From Chromobacterium amazonense (GTDB taxonomy: Bacteria; Pseudomonadota; Gammaproteobacteria; Burkholderiales; Chromobacteriaceae): a DNA stretch of 64,000 bases. The DNA lies in NCBI RefSeq assembly GCF_001855565.1, contig NZ_MKCR01000003.1, forward strand, positions 1 to 64,000, in the 5' to 3' direction. A program made the translations under genes and the position numbers. This document shows positions 19,308-29,700 of the stretch, in pieces. Within the stretch, counting starts at the first letter, position 1. The number at the start of each line of letters is the position of its first letter. The notes beneath the pieces are model-generated. The model worked only from the letters and a program-made list of their open reading frames with translations, ran no database searches and was not told the DNA's origin.

Positions 19308-20496
19308 TTTTCCGGATGCGCAGGGCCATTTCGGCCCTTATGGCGGTGTCTATGTCGCCGAAACCTTGATGGTGGCGCTGGACCAGTTGAAAGAAGAATA
19401 CGCTCGCGTGAAGGCCGATCCGACGTTCTGGCATGAGTTTCGCCATGAACTGAAGCATTACGTGGGTCGTCCCAGTCCGGTCTACCACGCCAAGCGCTGG
19501 TCCGAGCAATTGGGCGGCGCGCAGATCTGGATGAAGCGCGAAGACCTGAATCACACCGGCGCGCACAAGATCAACAACGCCATCGGACAGGCGCTGCTGG
19601 CGCGCCGCATGGGCAAGAAGCGCGTCATCGCCGAAACCGGCGCCGGCCAGCACGGCGTGGCCACCGCCACCGTCGCCGCGCGCTACGGCATGGAATGCGT
19701 GGTGTACATGGGCGCGGAGGATGTCAAGCGCCAGTCGCCCAATGTGTTCCGCATGAAGCTGCTGGGCGCCACCGTGGTGCCGGTGGAATCCGGCTCCAAG
19801 ACGCTGAAGGACGCGTTGAACGAAGCGATGCGCGACTGGGTGACCAATGTCGATTCCACTTTCTACATCCTGGGCACGGCTGCCGGCCCGCATCCGTACC
19901 CGATGCTGGTGCGCGACTTCGTGTCGGTGATCGGCGAAGAAGCCAAGGTGCAGATGCCGGAAGTGATCGGCCGCCAGCCCGATGTGGTGGTGGCGTGCGT
20001 CGGCGGCGGCTCCAACGCCATCGGCATGTTCCACCCGTACATCGACGTGCCGGGCGTGCGCATGGTGGGCGTAGAGGCTGGCGGGCACGGCATCGCCAGC
20101 GGCAAGCATGCTGCGCCGCTCAGCTCGGATGCCAAAGTGGGCGTGCTGCACGGCGCCAAGAGCTATCTGATGCAAGACGAGGATGGCCAGATCATCGAGA
20201 CGCATTCGGTGTCGGCAGGCCTCGATTATCCGGGCGTCGGCCCGGAGCACAGCTATCTGAAAGACATTGGCCGCGCCGAATACGTGGCGATCAATGATGA
20301 CGAGGCGCTGCGGGCCTTCCACGACTGCTGTCATCTGGAAGGCATCATCCCGGCGCTGGAGTCCAGCCACGCGCTGGCCTGGGCCGCCAAGGTGGCGCCG
20401 AGCATGGGCAAGGATCAGGTGATCCTGGTCAACCTGTCCGGCCGCGGCGACAAGGACATCAATACCGTTGCCGGTCTCTCCGGCATTACTCTGTAA
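19294..20496 (+). CDS. trpB: Tryptophan synthase beta chain
   Basis: TrpB condenses indole with serine using pyridoxal phosphate. The 400-residue sequence has the PLP lysine in [15 protein letters not shown], the GAGQHG segment, and the phosphate-binding glycines in [19 protein letters not shown] before ATG 19294 lies within the end of trpF. It forms a tight unit with trpF and trpA. Confidence 0.98.
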   Translation: MDRYDFPDAQGHFGPYGGVYVAETLMVALDQLKEEYARVKADPTFWHEFRHELKHYVGRPSPVYHAKRWSEQLGGAQIWMKREDLNHTGAHKINNAIGQALLARRMGKKRVIAETGAGQHGVATATVAARYGMECVVYMGAEDVKRQSPNVFRMKLLGATVVPVESGSKTLKDALNEAMRDWVTNVDSTFYILGTAAGPHPYPMLVRDFVSVIGEEAKVQMPEVIGRQPDVVVACVGGGSNAIGMFHPYIDVPGVRMVGVEAGGHGIASGKHAAPLSSDAKVGVLHGAKSYLMQDEDGQIIETHSVSAGLDYPGVGPEHSYLKDIGRAEYVAINDDEALRAFHDCCHLEGIIPALESSHALAWAAKVAPSMGKDQVILVNLSGRGDKDINTVAGLSGITL

Positions 20497-20508
20497 GGAG
20501 AGCGCCGC

Positions 20509-21297
20509 ATGTCACGCATAGAAAAACGCTTTGCCGAGCTGGCGGGCAAAAAAGCCCTGATTCCCTTCATCACCGCCGGCGATCCGCATCCCGGCCTGAC
20601 CGTGTCGCTGATGCACGGCCTGGTGGAAGGCGGTGCCGACATCATCGAGCTGGGCGTGCCGTTTTCCGATCCGATGGCCGATGGCCCGGTGATCCAGCGT
20701 GCCTCCGAGCGCGCGTTGTCGCACAAGGTGGGGTTGCGCCATGTGCTGGAAATGGTGGCCGAGTTCCGCCGTTCCGATGAGGTGACGCCCGTTGTGCTGA
20801 TGGGCTACCTGAACCCCTTGTGCGCGATGGGCTATACCGAATTTGCCAAGCGCGCCAAGGCCGCTGGCGTGGACGGCGTGCTGACGGTGGATTGTCCGCC
20901 GGAAGAGGCGGTCGATCTGCAGGCGGCGCTGGATGCCCAAGGACTGGATACGGTGTTCCTGATCGCGCCCACCACGCCGCCGGCGCGGGTGGCGGAAATC
21001 GCCAAACTGGCGCGCGGATACGTTTATTATGTGTCGCTGAAGGGCGTCACCGGCGCGGGACATCTGGACATTGACGACGTAGCGCGTAAAATTGCTGCCC
21101 TCAGACAACAATTGCCGCTGCCGATAGGCGTAGGCTTCGGGATTCGCGACGCCGCGACTGCCAAGGCCATTTCCACCGCTGCCGACGCCGTGGTGGTGGG
21201 CAGCAGGCTGGTACAGGAAATTGAGGCGGCGACACCCGAAACTGCCAAAGAGCAGTTAACTCGTCTGGTGGCCGAACTAAAGGCCGCCATCCGCTAG
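20509..21297 (+). CDS. trpA: Tryptophan synthase alpha chain
   Basis: TrpA cleaves indole-3-glycerol phosphate and channels indole to TrpB. The 262-residue protein has the catalytic Glu/Asp segment [17 protein letters not shown] and the phosphate-site [16 protein letters not shown] precedes ATG 20509, 12 bases after trpB. A T-less hairpin (ACGGGGG/CCCCCGT, 21305-21324) separates it from accD, which may still be read through. Confidence 0.97.
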   Translation: MSRIEKRFAELAGKKALIPFITAGDPHPGLTVSLMHGLVEGGADIIELGVPFSDPMADGPVIQRASERALSHKVGLRHVLEMVAEFRRSDEVTPVVLMGYLNPLCAMGYTEFAKRAKAAGVDGVLTVDCPPEEAVDLQAALDAQGLDTVFLIAPTTPPARVAEIAKLARGYVYYVSLKGVTGAGHLDIDDVARKIAALRQQLPLPIGVGFGIRDAATAKAISTAADAVVVGSRLVQEIEAATPETAKEQLTRLVAELKAAIR

Positions 21298-21370
21298 AAC
21301 ATCGACGGGGGCCATCGCCCCCGTTCATGCGCAGGGAACCGTCCCGCGCATTTAGATTCAAGGAGTCAGC

Positions 21371-22240
21371 ATGAGCTGGTTGAATAAGCTCCTCCCGCCG
21401 AAGATCAAGCGCGAAAACCGCGCCGACAAGCCTTCCGCGGTGCCCGAGGGGCTTTGGAGCAAGTGCCCGGAATGTGAAGCCGTATTGTATTACACCGACC
21501 TGGAAAGCAATCTGCAGGTCTGCCCCAAATGCAGCCATCACCATCCGCTGACGGCGCGTCAGCGCCTGAACCTGCTGCTGGATGAGGAAGGCCGCCGCGA
21601 GGTGGGCGAGGAAGTCAAGCCGGTGGACATCCTCAAGTTCAAGGACAGCAAGAAGTATCCCGACCGCCTGAGCGCGGCCAAGAGCGATACCGGCGAGGAC
21701 GACGCGCTGGTGGTGCTGCAAGGCAGCATACACTCCCTGCCAGCCGTGGTGGCCGCGTTCGAATTCCGGTTCATCGGCGGCTCCATGGGCTCGGTGGTGG
21801 GCGAGCGCTTCGTGCGCGGCGTGCGCGCGGCCGTGGAGGCCAAGGCGCCGTTCATCTGCGTGGCCGCTTCCGGCGGCGCGCGGATGCAGGAGGGCTTGAA
21901 TTCGCTGATGCAGATGGCCAAGACCAGCGCCGCGCTGCAACTGTTGTCCGACCACAAGCTGCCGTTCATCTCCGTGCTGACCGACCCGACCATGGGCGGC
22001 GTATCGGCCTCGTTCGCCTTCCTGGGCGATGTGGTGATGGCCGAGCCCAAGGCGCGCATCGGCTTCGCCGGCGCCCGCGTGATCGAGCAGACTGTGCGCG
22101 AGACCTTGCCGGAAGGCTTCCAGCGCGCGGAGTTCCTGCTGGATAAGGGCGCCGTGGACATGGTGGTGGACCGCCGCGAGCTGAAGCGCAAAGTGGCCAG
22201 CATGATTACCTTGCTGATGAAGGAGCCGACTGCCGTATAA
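21371..22240 (+). CDS. accD: Acetyl-CoA carboxylase carboxyltransferase beta subunit
   Basis: AccD, with AccA, transfers carboxyl from biotin to acetyl-CoA to start fatty-acid synthesis. The 289-residue protein has an N-terminal four-cysteine zinc ribbon (CPECEAV then CPKCSHH, residues about 34-56) and the crotonase-like glycine-rich core [15 protein letters not shown]. The AAGGAG site is strong. Its position after trpA is typical of betaproteobacteria, but folC, often next in line, is absent here. Confidence 0.97.
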   Translation: MSWLNKLLPPKIKRENRADKPSAVPEGLWSKCPECEAVLYYTDLESNLQVCPKCSHHHPLTARQRLNLLLDEEGRREVGEEVKPVDILKFKDSKKYPDRLSAAKSDTGEDDALVVLQGSIHSLPAVVAAFEFRFIGGSMGSVVGERFVRGVRAAVEAKAPFICVAASGGARMQEGLNSLMQMAKTSAALQLLSDHKLPFISVLTDPTMGGVSASFAFLGDVVMAEPKARIGFAGARVIEQTVRETLPEGFQRAEFLLDKGAVDMVVDRRELKRKVASMITLLMKEPTAV

Positions 22241-22264
22241 GGAAGCTTGCCTGCCTTCGCGCTC

Positions 22265-22302
22265 AACCCGCCCCGTTGCATGACGGCGCGGGTTTTGTTT
22301 TA
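22265..22302 (+). terminator. Intrinsic terminator after accD
   Basis: AACCCGC (22265-22271) pairs with GCGGGTT (22288-22294), followed by TTTTGTTTT. Confidence 0.75.
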
Positions 22303-22394
22303 ACTGAGACGATAGCCGACAATATCAAATGACATATTGATTTGCTTATGGCATGCTGAAGGCTTCCGATCATACTACGCAAGGAGACTGCAAG

Positions 22395-22466
22395 ATGGAT
22401 AGATTCGACATTGACGCGCAAGGGCAAGTCGGCGTAGCGGTTTCCGGATGCGGCAGCATCGCTTGA
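22395..22466 (+). CDS. Possible 23-residue small protein or leader peptide upstream of rsgA
   Basis: ATG 22395 follows an excellent AAGGAG site (8 nt spacing) and encodes MDRFDIDAQGQVGVAVSGCG plus three residues before TGA. A stable hairpin and about 180 non-coding bases lie between its stop and rsgA. It has no amino-acid run that would suggest classical attenuation. It could be a regulatory upstream ORF, a small protein, or chance; the strong ribosome site is the main support. Confidence 0.4.
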   Translation: MDRFDIDAQGQVGVAVSGCGSIA

Positions 22467-22649
22467 ATCGTTTTCCACGCTAGTCCATCGTCGCCGTTCG
22501 GCGACCGTTCCCCGCTTGTTCCCTTCTACCGCATCCGCGCGGTGACATCCGCCTGTCCGCCAGGCTGATTTCCTCTTTCTTTTCTTAAAGCTCAATCAAG
22601 CCTGGCGCTGCCGGGCAGTGTCGGCTTGCGAGCGTTCGCAGGAGTTCTG

Positions 22650-23675
22650 ATGCTGAATTTCGATTTCTCGCGCCTGGCCGCTATCGGCCTGACGCCGCTA
22701 TTGCTGCAGCAAGCGCTGGTCTTGGCCGGCGATCAAGATAGACAACTGGTCCGCGTCTGCCGCGTGCAGCGCGATTGCATTTGGGGGCATGACGGCGAGT
22801 CCGAATGGCAGGCCCAGGCTTTGCACCATGTGCATGGCGAGCTGGCGGTAGGCGATTGGGCGCTGTGCCAGCCGCGGGCGGAAGGGCCGTGGCGGCTGAT
22901 CGACCGACTGGAGCCGTTCAATCAATTGGCGCGCTTTAATGAAGAAGGCGCGCGCCAGGTCTACGCGTCCAACGTCGACACCGCGTTGCTGGTGATGGGC
23001 CTGGACGGCGACTACAACCCGCGCCGCCTGGAGCGCTATTTGGGTCTGGCGGCGTCCGCCGGCGTCGCGCCGGTGGTGGTGTTGAGTAAGGCAGACCTGT
23101 GCGCCGACACCGCAGATAGGGTCGCGGAATTGGAGCGTCGCCTGCGCCCCGCGCCACCCATCCTGGCGCTGAACGGCAATGACCCGAGCTGCCGCGAGGC
23201 GCTTGCCCCCTGGCTGGGCGAGGGGCAGACCCTGGTGCTGCTGGGCTCGTCCGGCGCTGGCAAGTCCACGCTCAGCAACGCGCTGCTGGGCGAGGCGATC
23301 CAGACCGTGGGCGATGTCAGGAACGACGATAGCCGAGGCCGCCATACCACGACGGCGCGCACCTTGCTGCCATGTCCGGGCGGCGCCTGCATCATCGACA
23401 CGCCCGGCGTGCGCGGCCTGCAAGCGCCGCTAGACGAGCGGGCATTGGCATGCAGCTTCACCGACATCGTCGAGCTGGCGGATCGTTGTCAATTCCGCGA
23501 TTGCCGCCACCTGGAGGAGCCTGGCTGCGCGGTGAGGGCCGGGGTAGACGCAGATCGGCTGCGCAATTACCACAAGCTGTTGCGTGAGACGCGGAGGTTG
23601 GAGCAGAGCCCGCTGCAACGCCAGCAGCAACGCCGGGAATGGAAGGCGCGCAACAAGGCGGCGCGGCGTCGCTAG
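22650..23675 (+). CDS. rsgA: Ribosome small-subunit-dependent GTPase A
   Basis: RsgA is a circularly permuted GTPase that proofreads late 30S assembly. The 341-residue protein shows an N-terminal OB fold, the permuted G-motif order (VVLSKADLC, then GSSGAGKSTL, then DTPGVRG), and the C-terminal zinc site CQFRDCRHLEEPGC. I chose ATG 22650, with AGGAG 6 nt upstream, over the longer open frame from 22626. An inverted repeat (CAGGCCCGG/CCGGGCCTG, 23679-23700) follows the stop. Confidence 0.93.
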   Translation: MLNFDFSRLAAIGLTPLLLQQALVLAGDQDRQLVRVCRVQRDCIWGHDGESEWQAQALHHVHGELAVGDWALCQPRAEGPWRLIDRLEPFNQLARFNEEGARQVYASNVDTALLVMGLDGDYNPRRLERYLGLAASAGVAPVVVLSKADLCADTADRVAELERRLRPAPPILALNGNDPSCREALAPWLGEGQTLVLLGSSGAGKSTLSNALLGEAIQTVGDVRNDDSRGRHTTTARTLLPCPGGACIIDTPGVRGLQAPLDERALACSFTDIVELADRCQFRDCRHLEEPGCAVRAGVDADRLRNYHKLLRETRRLEQSPLQRQQQRREWKARNKAARRR

Positions 23676-23763
23676 GGGCAGGCCCGGCCTGCCGGGCCTG
23701 TTGTATGTCGATGGCGGCGGATTACCCCGCGGCGCGGGGTACCCGCCAGATTGAAGGAGCGAT

Positions 23764-24102
23764 ATGAGAGTTTGGAACCGAGAGGGCGAGGCCGCGCCCA
23801 TCGCCACGCCTCACTTGCGCTTATGGCCGCTGGGGCCAGAGCATGCCGAAGCGTTATTTCCCTTGCTGCGGCAAGCGCGGATTTACGACTGGATTTCGAT
23901 GCGTCAGTCGGAGTCCGTTTCAGCCTTGGCGCGCCGCTGGGGCGAGTTTAGGCTGCAGGGGACAGGCGAGCGCGAGGAGTATTTTTCCGGCTGGGCCGCG
24001 CAACGAGCGGGGGACGGCGCTTGGCTGGGCGCGCTGGATGCGGATGTCCGCGCCGATGGCGTCGCCGTGAATGTGGGTTATTGCTTCGGGCCGGAATATT
24101 GA
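23764..24102 (+). pseudogene. GNAT acetyltransferase, N-terminal part ended by a premature TGA
   Basis: The frame encodes a RimJ/RimL-like GNAT start and reaches GYCFGPEY, then TGA at 24100-24102, then continues in the same frame with [12 protein letters not shown]. In this family that acetyl-CoA motif normally reads PEYWGQGYA, so TGA most simply replaces a TGG tryptophan codon. As it stands the product would stop at 112 residues, without the cofactor site. AAGGAG precedes ATG 23764. A sequencing error would give the same picture. Confidence 0.7.
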
Positions 24103-25146
24103 GGGCAGGGCTACGCCAGAGAGGCGGTATTGGCCTTGGCTGGCCATCTGTCAGGGCAAGGCGTGCATGAGCAACGCGCGACGGTGACGTGGGGCAACGA
24201 GGCCTCGATGCGGGTGCTGGAGCGAGCCGGCTTTGTCCGTGGCCAGGTGTTGCCGGATAACGATACCGTGGGCGGCTGCTTGGTCGATGACATAGAGTTT
24301 GTCCGCTACCGCGCGGCAAGCGGCGGCCTGTGTCTGTTGCGGGCCCGGCCGGATGAGACGCAATGCGTCGCCGATATTCTTTCCGAAGCCGCGGCGTGGC
24401 TGCGCGCGGGCGGACGCGAAATGTGGCTGCCGGAGGAGATGGCTGTCGAGCGGATGGCGGCGGACGTGGCGGCAGGCTGGTTTCATTATATCGAGAGGGC
24501 CGGCGAGAGGCTGGGCGTGGTCAAAATTCAATATGACGATCCCTTGTTTTGGCCAGATGCGGCGGCGGGGGAGTCGGTGTTCCTGCACCGCATCGCCGTG
24601 CGCCGCAACTTTGCCGGGCAGGGTGTGGTGGCGGCCATGGTTCGCCATACGCTTGATATGGCTGCGGCGCAGGGTTTGCGCTATGTGGGGCTGGATTGCG
24701 ACGCCGCCAGACCGGCTTTGCGCGCGCATTATCTGCGCCATGGCTTTGTCCATCGCGACGATGTGCAGGCCGGATGCTGGAAAGTCTCGAGACTGGAAAT
24801 GGAAACGGGCCGCGCCCATCGTCTGATGGACTCGGCCCGGATGGGCGCGTCACTCGATTACTGCTGTTGCGCTGCGCCCTGCCCGGCTTGCGCGGTCTTC
24901 TGCGCGCGCGGCGGGGCGTTTTTCACGTACTTGTCGAACCAGTTGAGCATTTCGTACACCAGTTGCTCGTTGGATTCGCGCGCGGCGTACCAGTGCGGCT
25001 CGTGCGGCAGCATCACCAGACGCGTGGTGCCGCCGTTGCCGCGGATGGCCTCGAAGAACTTGGAAGCCTGCAGCGGGGTGGTGCCGGGGTTGGCGTCGTC
25101 GGTGCCGTGGACGATCAGAATCGGCGCTTTCAGCTTGTCGGCGTAG
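24103..25146 (+). pseudogene. Rest of the tandem GNAT gene: end of domain 1 plus a second GNAT domain
   Basis: In frame with the upstream fragment, this stretch completes the first GNAT domain (to about EFVRYRAAS, 24323) and then encodes a second GNAT domain (from [11 protein letters not shown]; cofactor region [20 protein letters not shown]). The intact gene would thus be a two-domain acetyltransferase. The normal C-terminus should lie near RLEMETG (about 24810), but no stop occurs there. The frame reads through a hairpin (CGCGCCCATC/GATGGGCGCG, 24811-24849) and 289 bases antisense to the peptidase gene, so the natural stop also seems lost. Confidence 0.55.
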
Positions 25147-27383
25147 AAGAAGGTGGACACCTTGCGATAGACATCGGGCGCTTCCCATACCGAGCGGCGC
25201 TCGCTCTGGAAGCCAAACGGCGTCAGCGTCTTGTTGTACGAGCCGCTGGTGGCCGCGCCGGCGCGGAACAGGTCGGTATGCGCCAGCAGGTTGGCCGTCA
25301 TCAGCGCGCCATGGCTGTGGCCGGTGACGGCCACGCGGTCCGGATCCACCACGCCCAGTTTCACCGCCTCATTCACGGCGGCCTCGGCATCCATCTTCAG
25401 CTGGTCCAGATAGCTGTCGTAGGCGGCTTTCGGGTCGCCCACCACCGGGAAAGAGGCCTGGTCGATGACGGCGTAGCCGGCCAGCAACAGGTATTTGTAC
25501 TGGTACAGGCGGGTGAAAGTCTGCTGCGAACCGCTGACCTGGCCGGCGCTGGCGGCGTCGGCGTAGTCCAGCGGGTAGGCATTGAGGATGGCCGGGATGC
25601 GGGTGCCTTCCTGGTAGCCGGGTGGCGTATACAGCGTGAACGACAGTTCCAGCCCGTCGGCGCGCTTGTATTTGACCAGCCGCTTCTTGATCTGGCGCAG
25701 CTCCGGCGTCGGGTCGACGATGCGGGTGACGACGGACGGGGTGGACGAGAAAACGGCTTCGCCCTTGTCGGCGCTGATGGGGCTGCCCAGTTTGCGCAGG
25801 AAGGCGTTGGGCGCCTCGGTCGGGGTCTGGCGCCAGGTCAGGAAGCTGCCGCTTTGGCTGGACAGGCCGATGAAGCGCTCATAGGCGGATTTGTCGCTGC
25901 GGAACAGGCGCTGGCTTTCGCCGGTTTTCAGGTTCAGCTTGTCCAGGAAGGGGCGGTTGCCTTGCGGGGAGGCGCCGGCGCCGGCCAGGTAGATGGCGTC
26001 GCCTTCCAGTTGGATCACCCGTTCGCCATTGGCCAGGGTGCGGTGCACCGGGCTGCCCGGATCGGCGTACTTGTTGTCGAAGGACATATCCCACAGCAGT
26101 TTGCCCGCCTGTTTCGCATCGTCGATGTTGACGATGCGGGTCTGCCGCCAGTGTTTGTTCAGGTCGATCTCATGCACTAGCGCGGTGTCGGCGCGCTCGG
26201 TCCAGTCTATGCCGGCGAAACGTTGAGTGGTGCGCAGAATTTCTACCGGCGCGGCGGTGAACGGCGCTTTTTGCATCATCACCTTGTCGCGCGCCGGCAC
26301 GGTGTTCTGCCAGTCGCCGCCATCCAGCGCCTCGGCCCAGAGCAGGGTGGCCGGCTCGGTGGCGCGCCAGAAGAAATCGCGCGGGCCCAGCGGCTCGCCA
26401 TGCACCGGCACGCGGTCGGCCAACGGAAGGGAGGCGACGGTGTGGATGGCGATGCGGCCAGGCTTGGAAATATTCCATACCTGCACTTCATGCGGGAAGC
26501 GTTGGTAAGTGGTGACGTAGGAATAGGGTTTGCGCACGCTGGACACCAGGATGTGCTTGCCGTCCGGCGCCGGGGCCACACCATCGTATAGAGCCGATTG
26601 GCCAAGCGGCGTGGCTTTGCCGCTGGCGGCGTCCACCAGCAGCAGCTGCGAGGCGGCGTAGTAGTCGAACAGCGCTTCGTCGTGCGGGCTGTTCAGCGTA
26701 TCGCGGGTTTCATAGGTGCTGCTCTGGCCCTTTTCGCCATCGGCTTCTTGCACATTGGGCCCTTCCGGGCCTGCATCCTTCACCGGCGGCGGTCCCAGCT
26801 TGGTCGGCACGGCCTTGACCAGCAAGGTTTTCTGGTCCGGCATCCATTGCAGTTCATCGTTGAGCATCGGGTTCAGGCGGATGCCGGGAAGCTTGCGGAT
26901 CCGGCCGCTGGCGACATCGCCGACCCAGACTTCTACCGCACTCTTGGTGGTGTTGGCGAAGGCGAAGCGTTTGCCGTCGGCGGACCAGATCGGCGCATCC
27001 GGGCAGGCGCCGGCCGGCAGCGCGATCGCCGTTTCCTTGCCGCTGGGGAGGGCCACCAGCTTGAAGCTTTCGGCGCACGGGGCGATGCCGTAGCCGCCTG
27101 GCGTGTCGTGCTTGCTGCGATTGGCCGGCTCGACGCGGGTGCCGGCCAGTTTCAGGTAAGGCGCGGCCACGCGGGCGATGGAGGGATACTCCTGCCAGGC
27201 CACCAGCAGCATGCTGTCCTTGGTGGGGCTGATGCTGGGGCCGGGCAGCGACGGCGCGCGCATCACTTTGAGGATGTTGGCCGGCGGTTGCTGATAACCG
27301 ACGGCGGATGCGGCGGCGGGCAGCATGGCGCAGGCCGCCAGCGTGGCGGCGGCGATGCCCTTCAGAGCGTGCAATGGAAACAT
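24858..27383 (-). CDS. Secreted S9-family (prolyl-oligopeptidase-type) peptidase
   Basis: The product of about 841 residues has a signal peptide ([21 protein letters not shown]), a long beta-propeller-like region, and a C-terminal alpha/beta-hydrolase domain. The nucleophile is in GHSHGAL, the acid is in HGTDDANPG, and the histidine is in LPHEPHWY near the end. The GHSHG elbow and overall length resemble the glutamyl-endopeptidase branch of S9. I favour ATG 27383, with AAGG 6 nt upstream; ATG 27401, six codons earlier, is also possible. It is probably periplasmic or secreted and degrades peptides. Confidence 0.87.
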   Translation of the reverse strand: MFPLHALKGIAAATLAACAMLPAAASAVGYQQPPANILKVMRAPSLPGPSISPTKDSMLLVAWQEYPSIARVAAPYLKLAGTRVEPANRSKHDTPGGYGIAPCAESFKLVALPSGKETAIALPAGACPDAPIWSADGKRFAFANTTKSAVEVWVGDVASGRIRKLPGIRLNPMLNDELQWMPDQKTLLVKAVPTKLGPPPVKDAGPEGPNVQEADGEKGQSSTYETRDTLNSPHDEALFDYYAASQLLLVDAASGKATPLGQSALYDGVAPAPDGKHILVSSVRKPYSYVTTYQRFPHEVQVWNISKPGRIAIHTVASLPLADRVPVHGEPLGPRDFFWRATEPATLLWAEALDGGDWQNTVPARDKVMMQKAPFTAAPVEILRTTQRFAGIDWTERADTALVHEIDLNKHWRQTRIVNIDDAKQAGKLLWDMSFDNKYADPGSPVHRTLANGERVIQLEGDAIYLAGAGASPQGNRPFLDKLNLKTGESQRLFRSDKSAYERFIGLSSQSGSFLTWRQTPTEAPNAFLRKLGSPISADKGEAVFSSTPSVVTRIVDPTPELRQIKKRLVKYKRADGLELSFTLYTPPGYQEGTRIPAILNAYPLDYADAASAGQVSGSQQTFTRLYQYKYLLLAGYAVIDQASFPVVGDPKAAYDSYLDQLKMDAEAAVNEAVKLGVVDPDRVAVTGHSHGALMTANLLAHTDLFRAGAATSGSYNKTLTPFGFQSERRSVWEAPDVYRKVSTFFYADKLKAPILIVHGTDDANPGTTPLQASKFFEAIRGNGGTTRLVMLPHEPHWYAARESNEQLVYEMLNWFDKYVKNAPPRAQKTAQAGQGAAQQQ

Positions 27384-27526
27384 GGTCATCCTTGTAGACA
27401 TCTTGTTGTGGCGATTGTCCGTTTATCAAGCGGCAACGGGAGGCTGCTGACGCGGCCTCCCGTTGGAAAGACACAATGACGAATTTATCACATGTCATAT
27501 GTGTTGGGGTGATGGTCTTGACCTGT

Positions 27527-28417
27527 TCAATTCACCGTATGGAAGTATTTGACGATGCTGGAGAAGTCCAGCTTGCCGTTGCCCTGGTGCACGTGTTCTT
27601 CATACAGATTGCGCGCCAGCGCGCCCAGCGGATTGGCGGCGTGGCTTTGCAGCGCGGTTTCCTCGGCCAGCCCCAGGTCCTTCAGCATCAGCTCGGACAT
27701 GAAGCCGCCGGCGTAGTTGCGGCTGGCCGGGGCATTTTCCATCACGCCGGGCCAGGGGTTGTAGAGTTCGGTAGCCCAGTTGCGGCCGGAGCTTTTGCTG
27801 ATGATTTCGGACAGCACTTTCGGGTCCAGGCCGTTTTTGACGCCCAGCGCCAAGGCCTCGGCGGTGCCGGCCATCAGGATGCCCAGCAGCATGTTGTTGC
27901 AGATCTTGGCGGTCTGGCCGGCGCCGGCGCCACCGGCGTGGAAGATGTTCTTGCCCATCGCTTCCAGCACCGGGCGGGCGCGGGAGAGGTCTTCCGCCGC
28001 GCCGCCGACGATGAAGGTCAGGGTGCCGGCAGCCGCGCCAGCGGTGCCGCCGGACACCGGCGCGTCCAGCATGGACAGGCCGCGCGCTTGCGCGGCTTCC
28101 GCCACTTGGCGTGCCGTGCCGGCGTCTATGGTGCTGCAGTCTATGACCAGCGTGCCCTTGGGCAGTTTGGCGAACAGGCCTTCATCGCCCAGGTACAGGT
28201 TGGCTACATGTTTGCCTGCAGGCAGCATGGAGATCACCACCCCCGCGTCCTTGGCCGCGTCGGCGGCGCTGGAAGCGGCCCGGCCGCCGGCCGCGGCTAC
28301 CTTGGACAAGGCTTCGGGCGACAGGTCGAAGGCATTGACCTTGAAGCCCTTGTTCAGCAGATTGACGGCCATCGGGCCGCCCATATTGCCCAGGCCGATG
28401 AAGGCGATGTTTTCCAT
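27527..28417 (-). CDS. mmsB: 3-hydroxyisobutyrate dehydrogenase
   Basis: MmsB oxidises 3-hydroxyisobutyrate to methylmalonate semialdehyde with NAD+ in valine breakdown. The 296-residue protein has the Rossmann start IAFIGLGNMGGPMA, the substrate segment DAPVSGGTAGA, and the catalytic lysine region GAGQTAKICNNMLLG. It is the last gene of the minus-strand valine block, 30 bases after the hydrolase gene. Confidence 0.95.
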   Translation of the reverse strand: MENIAFIGLGNMGGPMAVNLLNKGFKVNAFDLSPEALSKVAAAGGRAASSAADAAKDAGVVISMLPAGKHVANLYLGDEGLFAKLPKGTLVIDCSTIDAGTARQVAEAAQARGLSMLDAPVSGGTAGAAAGTLTFIVGGAAEDLSRARPVLEAMGKNIFHAGGAGAGQTAKICNNMLLGILMAGTAEALALGVKNGLDPKVLSEIISKSSGRNWATELYNPWPGVMENAPASRNYAGGFMSELMLKDLGLAEETALQSHAANPLGALARNLYEEHVHQGNGKLDFSSIVKYFHTVN

Positions 28418-28447
28418 GCTGCTCTCCTCTGTTTGGTTCTGTTTGTT

Positions 28448-29566
28448 TTATTTCAGCGCGGCCAGGGGGTGGTCCCCATCGCGCCATGGCGATTCGAAGT
28501 GCCCATCCACCCAGGCCTGGTCGATGTCCTGCAACTGGCGGCTCCAATGCGGATTGCGGTCTTTGTCCACCAGCAGCGCGCGCACGCCTTCCGGGAAATC
28601 CGAGCGGGCGCAGAAGTTGACCGACAGCACCAGCTCCATCCGCAAGGCCTCGGCCAGAGACATGTGTTTGGAGCGGTTCAGGATTTCCCAGCTGACGGCG
28701 GCGGAGGTGGGGCAGCCGTGGGCGAAATTCTTGGCGGCGTCGGCGAGCCACGGGTCTTCGAACGCCGTTTGAGTCAGCGCGGAGGCGACGGCGGCCAGGT
28801 CGCCCTTGTTCATCAGCCGGTGCACAGCCAGCAGATTGCGTTCGACGTTGGACGCCGGCAGCGCGTCGCCGAGCTGGCTTTCCAGCTGGTTCAGCAGCGC
28901 GCTGACCAGGGCTGGCCGCGCGTGGGCGTCGTCTCCCCAGTTGGCCGCTTGCAGGGCCTCCAGCAAAGCCGGGTAGGCATCCGCCGCCAGCACATGATCG
29001 GCCAGATTGGCGATCAGCGCGTCGTGGGCGTTCAGCGGCGCGCCGGTCAAGGCCAGGAACAGGCCCAGGTGCGCCGGCATGCGTTGCAGGAACCAGCTGC
29101 CGCCCACGTCCGGGTACAGGCCGATGGTGATTTCCGGCATCGCGATGCGGGTGACGGGCGTGACCACGCGGTGGCTGGCGCCGGCCATCAGGCCCAGGCC
29201 GCCGCCCATGACGATGCCGCCGCCCCATACAATCAAGGGTTTCCTGTAGCGGTGGATGCGGTAGTCGAGCGTGTACTCCTCGGTGAAGAAAGCCACCGCG
29301 TGCGGATGCGGGTAGTGCGGCTCGGCTACCAGTTTTTCGCGCAGGCTGCGCACATCGCCGCCGGCGCAGAAGGCGCGCTCGCCTGAGCCGCGCAGCACCA
29401 CGGCGACGATGCCTGCATCGCGCTCCCAGATGGTGAGGCGCGAATCCAGCAGCCGGATCATGTCCAGCGTCAGCGCGTTCAGCGATTTTTCGGCATTGAG
29501 GGTGGCGATGGCGATGCGATGGCCATCGCCGGTAGGTAGTTCATCAAACAGCACCACGTCATGCAT
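28448..29566 (-). CDS. 3-hydroxyisobutyryl-CoA hydrolase (enoyl-CoA hydratase/isomerase family)
   Basis: This crotonase-fold protein of 372 residues is longer than ordinary hydratases and matches HIBCH-type hydrolases, which release 3-hydroxyisobutyrate from its CoA ester. Visible motifs are GERAFCAGGDVRSL near residue 60 (oxyanion hole), GGGIVMGGGLGLMAGASHRV, and MPEITIGLYPDVGGSW. It sits between the hydratase and mmsB, exactly where the pathway needs it. Confidence 0.92.
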   Translation of the reverse strand: MHDVVLFDELPTGDGHRIAIATLNAEKSLNALTLDMIRLLDSRLTIWERDAGIVAVVLRGSGERAFCAGGDVRSLREKLVAEPHYPHPHAVAFFTEEYTLDYRIHRYRKPLIVWGGGIVMGGGLGLMAGASHRVVTPVTRIAMPEITIGLYPDVGGSWFLQRMPAHLGLFLALTGAPLNAHDALIANLADHVLAADAYPALLEALQAANWGDDAHARPALVSALLNQLESQLGDALPASNVERNLLAVHRLMNKGDLAAVASALTQTAFEDPWLADAAKNFAHGCPTSAAVSWEILNRSKHMSLAEALRMELVLSVNFCARSDFPEGVRALLVDKDRNPHWSRQLQDIDQAWVDGHFESPWRDGDHPLAALK

Positions 29567-29590
29567 GGGGAGGCTCCGGAAAGGCTGTTG

Positions 29591-29688
29591 TTAACCACGA
29601 AAGACTGCAGGAAGGCGGCGAACCGCCGCCGCCATTGATCCGGGGTCGCGGCTCGCCGCTTTCGCGGTTTTCGTGGGGTTTGTGGCCA
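29591..29688. repeat. Intergenic inverted-repeat element C (diverged)
   Basis: The gap between the hydratase and hydrolase genes starts with AACCACGAAAG and ends with TTTTCGTGGGGTTTGTGGCC, imperfectly complementary. It resembles the two better-conserved elements further upstream in this gene set, but is more degenerate. Confidence 0.45.
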
Positions 29689-29700
29689 TGTGTTTTGAGC

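Larger units (their letters stand above)
22241..22649. other. Gap between accD and rsgA
   Basis: These 409 bases hold the accD terminator, a possible 23-codon ORF with a strong ribosome site, and a small hairpin (GTCGCC-GTTC-GGCGAC) soon after that ORF. The remainder up to the rsgA ribosome site is pyrimidine-rich and shows no tRNA or known riboswitch pattern. Confidence 0.5.
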
